Assembly: GCF_025151995.1 (NCBI RefSeq)
Contig: NZ_CP102290.1
Location: forward strand, 2,790,001-2,854,000
Length of the DNA: 64,000 nucleotides
Source: Ruminococcus gauvreauii
GTDB lineage: Bacteria > Bacillota > Clostridia > Lachnospirales > Lachnospiraceae
Direction: 5' to 3'
Part shown: in pieces, positions 27,418 to 35,382 of the stretch
How positions within the stretch are numbered: position 1 is the stretch's first letter
Layout of the letters: each line of letters starts with the position of its first letter
Program-made: the position numbers and the translations under genes
The notes under the pieces: model-generated
The model's database searches: none
What the model was told of the DNA's origin: nothing
What the model saw: only the letters and a program-made list of their open reading frames with translations

Positions 27418-29172
27418 ATGTATTCAAAAACAAAAAATGTTCAATATCTGATCGCATTAATGAAAGCACATAATGTTCGTCACGTTGTGCTGTCACCGGG
27501 CGGAAGAAATATACCGATCAATCACTGCCTTGAACAGGATGAATTTTTTACTTGCTATTCTGTTGTGGATGAGCGTAGTGCAGCATACTTTGCGATCGGC
27601 CTCTCTCAGCAGCTTGGAAATGAAATCGTGGGAATCTGCTGTACGTCATCCGTCGCGGCAAGCAATTATACCCCGGGTATTACAGAGGCATTTTATCTCA
27701 GAGTGCCGCTTCTTGTAATAACTGCCGACAGAAATCCGAACATGCTGGAACAGATGGAGAACCAAATGATCAACCAGGTTGACATGTTCCGCAATTTCTG
27801 TAAAAAATGTGTAAACCTTCCGGTTGTCAAAGACGAAGATGATGCATGGGCTTGTCAGAGAATGATAAACGAGGCGCTCCTTGAAGTCAGGCATCATGGG
27901 AATGGACCTGTTCAGGTCAATATTCCGATTCCGAAGGATCTCGGTATTTTTACAGAACCAAAGCTTCCTGATGTAAAAGTGATCAGAAGATTTGATTATA
28001 TGAGAGATATGGATAAGTGGAAGGAAATGGCAGTCAGGCTTAAAAAAGCGAGCAGGATCATGGTTGTCTGCGGTGAACATATCCCTCCACAGAGAAAAGA
28101 ACTTGATGACATGATGAGGTTTGCGAAAAAATACAACTGTGTGATCGCAACGGAACACATTTCCAATGTTGAGTGTGAAGGCGCGCTGAATATATTTGGC
28201 GCTGCTGAGGTGATGCCATTTAAATCATTTGACGAGTACCTGCCGGAAATCGTGATTTCGATCGGAGGAAATTTTGTCTCCCGGATCAAAGACCTGCTGA
28301 TCGGGAAGCATGGACAGTTCGAGCACTGGTCAGTCGATGAGGGCGGCAGAGTGTGCGATATGTTTAAGAGCCTGACCGCAATCTTTGAGTGTACTTCGGC
28401 AGATTTCTTTGCGTACTTCGCGAATGAAGCGTCAGCCATGATGGCAAACGATCGAAAATATTATGATAAATGGGCAGAAGCCAGGGTGAGAGCGGAATTC
28501 CCTGATTTCCCGTTCAGTAATTCTTATGCGATCAAAGCGCTTGCCAGGAAGATACCGGCGAGATCACTGATGCATCTGGGAATTCTAAATTCAACCAGGA
28601 TCATGCAGCAATGCGAGGTTGCGGAAGGTGTTACTGCGTACAGTAACATCGGTGCATTCGGTATAGATGGTTCTATGTCCACATTTGTGGGGCAGTCTGT
28701 GATCGCTGCGGATAAACTTTGTTTCCTTGTGATTGGTGACCTGAGCTTTTTCTATGATATGAATGCTTTGCAGATCCGTCATCTCGGAAAAAATGTCAGA
28801 ATTATGCTTATCAATAACAGCGGTGCTGCGGAATTCCATTATTTTATCGGGGAAAAGGTCATTCCGACACTGAATCAGCACATTGCGGCTGAACATTTTA
28901 CCAGTGCTCAGGGCTGGGTCGAGAGCAAGAATTTCAGGTATTACTCTGCGAAGACTACGGAGGAGCTTGATTCTGTGCTGGACGAGTTTATCAATCCTTC
29001 TGCTGACAGACCTGCCTTCCTGGAAGTCTTCACCGATAAGAAGTATGATGCAGACAGCCTCAAAGAACATTGCTTTAAAATGAGACAGCCCAACACTGCG
29101 GCGCCGATCAAAAGCAAGATGAAGACGGCCCTGGGGAATATTATTTCAGGTGCAGGCGGAAAAAAGAACTGA
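27418..29172 (+). CDS. MenD-like thiamine diphosphate enzyme
   Basis: 584 residues. The N-terminal pyrimidine-binding domain has VLSPGGRNIP (MenD usually SPGSRSTP) and Glu52 in VVDERSAAYFAIGL, the cofactor-activating Glu; then GICCTSSVAASNYTPGITEA and LLVITADRNP. The C-terminal cofactor domain has the motif from Gly440-Asp441 to Asn466-Asn467. Overall it reads like MenD, which condenses isochorismate with 2-oxoglutarate in menaquinone synthesis, but no other men gene is present and the neighbours are glycosyltransferases. It may therefore use another substrate to make an unusual surface substituent. That is inference; the family assignment is firm. Confidence 0.8.
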   Translation: MYSKTKNVQYLIALMKAHNVRHVVLSPGGRNIPINHCLEQDEFFTCYSVVDERSAAYFAIGLSQQLGNEIVGICCTSSVAASNYTPGITEAFYLRVPLLVITADRNPNMLEQMENQMINQVDMFRNFCKKCVNLPVVKDEDDAWACQRMINEALLEVRHHGNGPVQVNIPIPKDLGIFTEPKLPDVKVIRRFDYMRDMDKWKEMAVRLKKASRIMVVCGEHIPPQRKELDDMMRFAKKYNCVIATEHISNVECEGALNIFGAAEVMPFKSFDEYLPEIVISIGGNFVSRIKDLLIGKHGQFEHWSVDEGGRVCDMFKSLTAIFECTSADFFAYFANEASAMMANDRKYYDKWAEARVRAEFPDFPFSNSYAIKALARKIPARSLMHLGILNSTRIMQQCEVAEGVTAYSNIGAFGIDGSMSTFVGQSVIAADKLCFLVIGDLSFFYDMNALQIRHLGKNVRIMLINNSGAAEFHYFIGEKVIPTLNQHIAAEHFTSAQGWVESKNFRYYSAKTTEELDSVLDEFINPSADRPAFLEVFTDKKYDADSLKEHCFKMRQPNTAAPIKSKMKTALGNIISGAGGKKN

Positions 29173-29185
29173 GGACGGATAATCC

Positions 29186-30034
29186 ATGAATTCAATTACT
29201 TTAAATAACGGGAATCAAATACCACAGATGATGTTTGGATCTTTTCAGATGAATGAACAGGCGGATATGGACGCCGTTGTAAAAACGGCTGTTGACAACG
29301 GCGTGTTGGGGTTTGATACATCACCGAGCTACAGAACAGAAGAGATGCTCTCTGCAGCTGTGCGGGGACTCATTGCCAAGAGAGAAGGGCTTTCGAGGAG
29401 TGATTTCTTTCTGGACACCAAGATTGACGAGTGGCAGATGATAGCCAAAAAGGGGGAGATCCGCCCTTTCGTGGAAAAATGTCTGGAAAAAACAAATCTG
29501 GATTACTGGGACCTTATCCTGATCCACTGGCCTCAGCCGGACTATTATACAAAAACGTGGCTTGCGATGGAGAAGCTGTATGAGGAGGGTATTGTAAAAA
29601 ATATCGGAGTCTGCAATTTCTCTGTGAGGCATTTTAAAGGTCTTGAGAGAGCAGGAGCCAACGTCGTTCCTGCTGTTATGCAGAATGAGGTACATCCCCT
29701 GAATACGGAGAATGAGGTACTTGAATACTGTGAGGAAAATCATATTACGGTTCAGGCATACAGTCCGCTGTGCCGTATGATACCGGAAATAAGAGAAAAT
29801 GAACTTCTTAATCATCTCGCTGAGAAATACGGCGTATCCCTTGCACAGATCATACTGCGCTGGCATATAGAGCGCGGACTGGTGCCCGTTGTTAAGACGA
29901 GCAGCGAGAAAAGAGTAAAGGAAAATACGGATATTTTTTCTTTTGCACTTTCGGAGGAGGACAGAGATGCGATTACTGGTCTGGACAGCCATTTTAAGAT
30001 CTTTCTTGAGTCAAGATGCTGTCCAGGGTATTAA
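29186..30034 (+). CDS. Aldo/keto reductase
   Basis: 282 residues. The catalytic tetrad is complete: Asp44 and Tyr49 in GFDTSPSYRTEEML, Lys79 in FLDTKID and His114 in LILIHWPQ. The cofactor-binding part near the C-terminus has VVKTSSEKRVKENTDIF, the usual NADPH-phosphate site (family pattern Lys-Ser-x-x-x-x-Arg). It starts 13 bases after the menD-like gene, so it may reduce a carbonyl product of that enzyme. Confidence 0.9.
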   Translation: MNSITLNNGNQIPQMMFGSFQMNEQADMDAVVKTAVDNGVLGFDTSPSYRTEEMLSAAVRGLIAKREGLSRSDFFLDTKIDEWQMIAKKGEIRPFVEKCLEKTNLDYWDLILIHWPQPDYYTKTWLAMEKLYEEGIVKNIGVCNFSVRHFKGLERAGANVVPAVMQNEVHPLNTENEVLEYCEENHITVQAYSPLCRMIPEIRENELLNHLAEKYGVSLAQIILRWHIERGLVPVVKTSSEKRVKENTDIFSFALSEEDRDAITGLDSHFKIFLESRCCPGY

Positions 30035-30043
30035 GGGGATTCG

Positions 30044-30943
30044 ATGATGCTAAAAAAAATATATAGGAAAGTTCGCGAATTTGCGAAGAAAAACCTGAAA
30101 TTAACAGTGGCAGCTGCAATCGTTCTGGCGCTGGTCTTTCTGACACTGGTTTTTACCATGACGGTTGGGATTATACCCGCGATTGTTGCAGACGCTTTGC
30201 TGATCCTGATCTGCGGAGCAGTTTTGCTCACCGATAAGCTCAGTGTAAGATGGTGGACCAGGGAGAAGCCGGCCGGCTTTTTTCAGGATCTGCGGTGGAG
30301 AAATGTTCCCGGACTGGTTGTAGGATCGACGAAAGCGTGGAAGTACATTGATTTTTCGCGATTTAATGGCGGAATTTATAATTGTGTGACGTATAAGCGG
30401 TCATTTTATATGGATTTTGCGATGCTGAAGACCTATTTCAGCCATGTGAAGAAAAATGGAAAGGTCTTCATAGTCTTTGATTATTCGGAAGCTGAAGAGC
30501 TCGGATGGGCCATAAGTCCCCGGGACTGGAGCTATATTCATCCTCATTTGTTTCTTGCGCTTGGGAAAACGGCAGATAAGAAAAAAAACAGCCATCCCCT
30601 GTTTTATTATCCGAAACAGACAATCGGATATGTATGTGCGCGGATTTTAAAAGAACTGGGATTTTATAAAAAAACTACCTGGAAACGCTCGAATGACATG
30701 AATCTGGATATCGACACGGAACAAGTTCAGAAGAGAATTTCCGCGATAGAAAAGATGCTGTGTTTCTGCTGGGAGAGAGACCTTGTTCCGGAACTTGTGC
30801 TGCTTAATGGCAGCAGGAAAAATAATTGTGCAAATGAGATTATCAGAGCTACTTTTGCGCCAAAGTATTATCAGCTTGACGTCATAGCTGTGGATAATGC
30901 CGGAGAACTGAATAGCTATATCAATCAGAAAATACAACAGTAA
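30044..30943 (+). CDS. Membrane-anchored protein, unknown
   Basis: 299 residues. A basic N-terminus is followed by two hydrophobic segments (VAAAIVLALVFLTLVFTMTVGII and AIVADALLILICGAVLL, about 20-67). The rest is soluble, probably outside or at the membrane face, with PGLVVGSTKAWKYIDFSRF, which faintly recalls the first block of SGNH hydrolases (GSS/GDS) seen in polysaccharide clusters, and then KNGKVFIVFDYSEAEELGW. I do not recognise a family with confidence. It is the last gene of the operon that begins at the glycosyltransferase. ATG 30047 is an alternative start. Confidence 0.7.
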   Translation: MMLKKIYRKVREFAKKNLKLTVAAAIVLALVFLTLVFTMTVGIIPAIVADALLILICGAVLLTDKLSVRWWTREKPAGFFQDLRWRNVPGLVVGSTKAWKYIDFSRFNGGIYNCVTYKRSFYMDFAMLKTYFSHVKKNGKVFIVFDYSEAEELGWAISPRDWSYIHPHLFLALGKTADKKKNSHPLFYYPKQTIGYVCARILKELGFYKKTTWKRSNDMNLDIDTEQVQKRISAIEKMLCFCWERDLVPELVLLNGSRKNNCANEIIRATFAPKYYQLDVIAVDNAGELNSYINQKIQQ

Positions 30944-31151
30944 GCCGGCAGCGGTATGGTTAATGAGGATATTCTCTGTGTATGAGCAGCCGCTTATATA
31001 CAGGGGTATCCTTATCGTCGTTGTACAGGCAGTATTGCTGGCTGTATGGCATTACCGTCCTGTCTGACAAAAAGAGGAAACGTGAAAAGATTGAAAAGCT
31101 TTTTAGAATATGCTATGATTCCATGTGACTTGACCTACAAAGGAGAAATGT
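30944..31151 (+). promoter_or_regulatory. Intergenic gap with promoter of the GT2-TagF fusion gene
   Basis: TTGAAA (31091-31096), 17-base spacer, TATGAT (31114-31119), then AAAGGAG before the ATG at 31152. The first 120 bases hold only a 34-codon open frame without ribosome binding site. Confidence 0.7.
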
Positions 31152-34058
31152 ATGTGTAAAATTAGTGTGATCGTGCCGGTTTACAAGGTTGAACGTTATC
31201 TGCGCACCTGCCTGGACAGTCTTGTAAACCAGACACTTGAAGATATTGAAATTATTGCTGTTAATGATGGGAGCCCGGACAACAGTCCGGCGATTCTGGA
31301 AGAATACGAAAAGAAATATTCACCGAAAGTAAGAGTATATTCCATTGAAAATCATGGCGTGAGCTATGCAAGAAATTACGGGGCAGACAGGGCGAACGGA
31401 GAGTACCTGCTGTTTGTGGACAGTGATGATTTTGTGGAGCCTCAGATGTGTGAAGTGCTCTATGAAAAAGCATCAGGCGACGGCAATGATATTGTACTCT
31501 GCAATAGAAACAATATATACGAAAACCCGGGAGGGAAGGACACTGTAAATAAAAACTTTATGATGACGGCAAGTCAGAACTTTACGATTTCACAGTATCC
31601 GTTCGAACTATGCTGGATTTCCCCGTTTCCGTGGGATAAGCTGGTAAGACGGGAATTGTTTCTGTCTGTAAAATTTACAGAGAATATGCGTTTTGAGGAT
31701 CTTGCATATGTGTTGAAGCTTGCATGTGTGGCGAAAAATATTGGTGTGGTGAAGGACCATCTCTATAATTATCGCCGAACGACAACAGGCGGTTTTTTGA
31801 ATTCATTTTCTGAAGACACGCTTGATATTGTCAAGGCGTTTGATGATGTTATGAGTTTTATGAAGGAGCATGAGTTTGATGTATGCTACAGGGAAGAATT
31901 GGCTTACATCTGTACCCGCCATTTTTTCTACCGTTATCCGGCACTGTTTTATATTAAGGAAGCAAGTCTGAAATTGAAAAAGCGAATGGTGAAAGAGACA
32001 CATGATTTCCTGGACCGTAACTTCCCCGACTGGAGAGAAAACCACTATTTAAAATATTCCAGTTCACCGGCTGTTAAAAAACGCCTGAAGCTATATTGCA
32101 GCAGAAACAAAATGCTTATATCAGTTACTTTAAACAGAATAGTGCCTCAGGGTATCCAGCAGAGGGTGAGAGCGCTCGGAAAGAAAATATCAGGTTTTCT
32201 GCATGAGTTAAAGCACGCGAGGTCAAGGAAAAGAGTAATTGCGCAGAAGCTTAAATTTCTTCGTGTGTTTCGGAGGTCTGCGGGTTATGATTACACACTT
32301 GCCTGCCTGAAATCAGGTGTCAGTAAAAAGCAGATTTTTCTGGAGTCAAGCCGTGGAGAGGACATCGGGAGCGATATTTTTCATATGATCCGCATCTTCC
32401 ACAGACCGGAATTCGAAGAGTATCAGATTTTGCTTGCGGTCAGTGAGAAAAGCAGGCAAAAGTGGGAAAAACTCTCACAAATGTATCAGCTGGACAGAGT
32501 GCAGACCTTAGAAGTCAATTCGCAGGCTTACACCGAGGCGCTTGCGGCATCCGGCTATCTGATTACAGATACACCGCTGCCTGGATACTTTGTGAAAAGA
32601 GAGGGGCAGGTGTATTTCCATATTCCAAACGAAACTCCCTTGAAAATGCTGGGAAGGCAGGTACAGGGACGCGAATTTGCACTGGGAGATGAGCAGAGAA
32701 ACTCTTTGATCTCAGACGTGATGCTGTTTCAGAACGAATATTCCAGAGATATTTTCCTGGATGATTATATGCTGCACAACATTTATCCGGGAAAGATCAT
32801 GCTTGCAGGGCATCCGCGCAGCAGTGCACTGATTCAGGGTGAGATGTCTGAACGCATCATCCGGGATTGTGGTCTGAGCGGAAAACAGGTGATCGCTTAC
32901 ATGCCGGTCTGGCGGGGCGCGCAGATTAAAAAGAATTTTGAGATACAGTTGAAGATCATTTATCAGTATCTGTCACAGATTGACAGGCTTCTTACGGATG
33001 ACCAACTGTTTTTTGTAAAACTGCATCCGTACGTGGCAGATGCTGTTGACTATTCCGTTTACCGGCATATCCGTTCGTTTCCGGAAGAGTATGAGACATA
33101 TGACTTTTTAAGTGCAGCGGATGTTCTGGTCACGGACTATTCAGGGGTGATGTTTGACTTTGGGGTTACCGGCAGGAAAATGATTCTGTTTACATATGAC
33201 CGGGAAGCGTATCTCAGCGAGAACGGGATGTACATTGATCTCGATGATTTAGGACTGCCGATAGTCGATACGGCTGAAACACTGATATCTGAGATTGCGG
33301 AGCCGAATGCCGGATATGGGGAATTCCGGGAGAGATACTGTTCTTTTGACGTTGCCGATACGGCTGAGAAAGTATGCCGTTCTCTGGTGTCTGTCGGAGG
33401 CGGTGTGGAGACAGAAAGTGCTGAGACTGCGGCAAAACGGGAAAAGGTTCTGATTTATCTGGATAATATTTCGGACAAAATAAACTTCAGTAAGCTGATC
33501 CAGGAAATCAATCAGGTAAATACCAATGAGTGCGACTATTATATCTGCTTTAAAGAAAGTGCGGCACAGAAAAACACCCTGGTGCTGCGGGAACTTAAAA
33601 AAGAGATCGGATATCTGCCGCTTGCCGGAGGACTTGATGCAACAAACGGTGAACTCGCCGCGCGGAGGATGTATCTGAGACTTGGAATGAAAAACGGCAT
33701 GATCAACAGAAAGATGAAGCGTCTGTGTGAGAGAGAGCTGAAGAAGTATTTTGGAAATGCTGAGTTCGATTATGTTATATACTTTAACGGAATGAGTCTT
33801 ATGAATCTGAAAATGCTGAGCTATATGCATGGCAAAAAGATCTGCAATCTTACGAAGTTTTCATTAGAGTCCTATCAGAATAAGAAAGCCTACCGCTCGA
33901 AGGTGGATTCAATGATGAAAGGAAAAGCAGGATTTGATGTATATTGTATCAATCAGGAATTTACAGGAACCGGAATTTATCAAAAGACAAAAAACAAGGA
34001 AAACTACCGTGTTATGGATCTGGATCACAGCAGCATCCGTAGAATGATGGAGGTGTGA
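31152..34058 (+). CDS. Fusion of family 2 glycosyltransferase and TagF-like glycerophosphotransferase
   Basis: 968 residues. Residues 1 to about 330 are a GT2 domain: CKISVIVPVYKVERYL, IIAVNDGSPDNS, and LFVDSDDFVEP. About 365-745 resembles CDP-glycerol glycerophosphotransferases: MPVWRG, KLHPY with His625, LVTDYSGVMFDFG and MILFTYDREAY. The usual TWHGTPLK, however, reads IPNETPLK, so the catalytic His of TagF-type enzymes is Asn493. The last about 210 residues form a further domain (KVLIYLDNISDKINFSKLI, YVIYFNGMSLMNLKML) seen in similar long surface-polymer enzymes. It probably acts at the membrane on a teichoic-acid-like polymer. Whether the second domain transfers glycerol phosphate is doubtful. 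Confidence 0.85.
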   Translation: MCKISVIVPVYKVERYLRTCLDSLVNQTLEDIEIIAVNDGSPDNSPAILEEYEKKYSPKVRVYSIENHGVSYARNYGADRANGEYLLFVDSDDFVEPQMCEVLYEKASGDGNDIVLCNRNNIYENPGGKDTVNKNFMMTASQNFTISQYPFELCWISPFPWDKLVRRELFLSVKFTENMRFEDLAYVLKLACVAKNIGVVKDHLYNYRRTTTGGFLNSFSEDTLDIVKAFDDVMSFMKEHEFDVCYREELAYICTRHFFYRYPALFYIKEASLKLKKRMVKETHDFLDRNFPDWRENHYLKYSSSPAVKKRLKLYCSRNKMLISVTLNRIVPQGIQQRVRALGKKISGFLHELKHARSRKRVIAQKLKFLRVFRRSAGYDYTLACLKSGVSKKQIFLESSRGEDIGSDIFHMIRIFHRPEFEEYQILLAVSEKSRQKWEKLSQMYQLDRVQTLEVNSQAYTEALAASGYLITDTPLPGYFVKREGQVYFHIPNETPLKMLGRQVQGREFALGDEQRNSLISDVMLFQNEYSRDIFLDDYMLHNIYPGKIMLAGHPRSSALIQGEMSERIIRDCGLSGKQVIAYMPVWRGAQIKKNFEIQLKIIYQYLSQIDRLLTDDQLFFVKLHPYVADAVDYSVYRHIRSFPEEYETYDFLSAADVLVTDYSGVMFDFGVTGRKMILFTYDREAYLSENGMYIDLDDLGLPIVDTAETLISEIAEPNAGYGEFRERYCSFDVADTAEKVCRSLVSVGGGVETESAETAAKREKVLIYLDNISDKINFSKLIQEINQVNTNECDYYICFKESAAQKNTLVLRELKKEIGYLPLAGGLDATNGELAARRMYLRLGMKNGMINRKMKRLCERELKKYFGNAEFDYVIYFNGMSLMNLKMLSYMHGKKICNLTKFSLESYQNKKAYRSKVDSMMKGKAGFDVYCINQEFTGTGIYQKTKNKENYRVMDLDHSSIRRMMEV

Positions 34059-34060
34059 CA

Positions 34061-35158
34061 TTGAAAACAGGTATCGTAACATTTCACAGTGCGTATAATT
34101 TCGGAGCAAGCCTGCAGACATGGGCGCTGCAGACGGCGCTTGAGAGGATTGGAGCAGAACCTTTTGTAGTCAATTACAGACCACATGTGATAGACAATCT
34201 CTACGATCCCATGGCGCGGACGAAAGGTCTGAGCAGATATCGTTTTTATCGGAAACTGACGAGGCCGCAGCTGATACTCCGGCATGAAAGATATGAAAAA
34301 TTTATGAGGGATGAGTATCATCTGCTTGGGGAGTATCATACTTACGAGGAGCTGAAGAATGCAGATATGGGTCTTGATGCCTGTATCGTAGGAAGCGACC
34401 AGGTATGGAATGTACAGCATACAGGCGGTTATGACCCTGCCTTTTTTCTGGAATTTCTCGGCGACGATGTTAAAAAGATTTCTTATGCGGCGAGTATAGG
34501 AAGCGACTACATCCTCCCGGTGTATCATGAGCAATACCGCAGAGGACTTGGGCAGCTCGATTTCATTTCGGTCCGTGAGGCCAGTGCACGTCCGGCGCTC
34601 GCTCAATTGACGGATAAAGAGATTGATGTTGTACTGGACCCGACCCTGCTGCTTGATAAGGAAGAATACGAGGCTCTGAAGGTTAAAAGGGAGCATAGGG
34701 AAAAATACATTTTTGTATATATGATGGAGTATAATACGGAACTGGTGAAATTTGCAAATTATATGTCCCGTTTGCTGGGGCTTCCGATTGTGCAGAAGAG
34801 AGAACAGCCGTATTTTATCAATGAACTGGAGACATGTTTTACATCGATACCGGGAGAATTCCTGGATTATATCGAGAATGCAGAATTTGTCCTCACCAAT
34901 TCTTTTCATGGCACGGTATTTTCCGTGATTTATGAAAAACCATTTATATCAATGCTTCACTCGGGCACGGGCAGCCGGACATCCGACCTGCTTAAGACGC
35001 TGAACCTTACGGATCACCTGATGGACAGCGCGCAGGAAGGCGCAGCTTTTGAACGAATGGCATTTGACAGAAAAGAAGAGACACGCAGTCTTCTTCTGAA
35101 AAACCGGGAACATTCGATAGCGTATCTTCAGAGAGCACTCGGGGTGGCTCCGGAATAA
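34061..35158 (+). CDS. Polysaccharide pyruvyl transferase family protein
   Basis: 365 residues from TTG 34061 (MKTGIVTFHSAYNFGASLQ), chosen because GGAGGTG lies 5 bases upstream; GTG 34055 is the alternative and overlaps the previous stop codon. Family blocks: YNFGASLQTWALQ, DACIVGSDQVWN, DFISVREASARP, DVVLDPTLLL, and near the end VLTNSFHGTVFSVIYEKPF with the conserved His. Members add pyruvate ketals to surface polymers, using phosphoenolpyruvate; this would add negative charge. Same operon as the fusion glycosyltransferase. Confidence 0.88.
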   Translation: MKTGIVTFHSAYNFGASLQTWALQTALERIGAEPFVVNYRPHVIDNLYDPMARTKGLSRYRFYRKLTRPQLILRHERYEKFMRDEYHLLGEYHTYEELKNADMGLDACIVGSDQVWNVQHTGGYDPAFFLEFLGDDVKKISYAASIGSDYILPVYHEQYRRGLGQLDFISVREASARPALAQLTDKEIDVVLDPTLLLDKEEYEALKVKREHREKYIFVYMMEYNTELVKFANYMSRLLGLPIVQKREQPYFINELETCFTSIPGEFLDYIENAEFVLTNSFHGTVFSVIYEKPFISMLHSGTGSRTSDLLKTLNLTDHLMDSAQEGAAFERMAFDRKEETRSLLLKNREHSIAYLQRALGVAPE

Positions 35159-35217
35159 CCGAAAAACCTAAGAGTGAAGTGAAACAGTTGAAATAAGTAA
35201 AAAAAATGGATGACAGA

Positions 35218-35264
35218 GGGATCCCTGAAAAGAGCAGCGTCTTCGGGGATCCCATGATTTTTTT
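35218..35264 (+). terminator. Terminator after the pyruvyl transferase gene
   Basis: Stem GGGATCCC (35218-35225) with GGGATCCC (35246-35253), extended by GAA/TTC pairs, followed by a run of T at 35257-35264. Confidence 0.8.
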
Positions 35265-35271
35265 ATGAAGA

Positions 35272-35338
35272 CTTCATACTTTCTTAATAAGTATGAAGGG
35301 GGTTTGCGGTTGATTTTTCCATAGTAATAGTGTAAATT
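35272..35338 (+). promoter_or_regulatory. Inverted repeat and promoter of the first transpeptidase gene
   Basis: A perfect repeat CTTCATACTT / AAGTATGAAG with a 7-base centre (35272-35298) ends 11 bases before a probable promoter: TTGATT (35310-35315), 17-base spacer, TAAATT (35333-35338). The position fits an activator or repressor site. Confidence 0.5.
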
Positions 35339-35382
35339 TATACATAGCGAAGGTGGAGTTTGAGGGAGAGGAGAGTATTGCT

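Noticed and set aside
30963..31067. 34-codon open frame with a hydrophobic stretch before the GT2-TagF gene
   Set aside because: No ribosome binding site and no recognised family; it could be a decayed gene end but cannot be supported.
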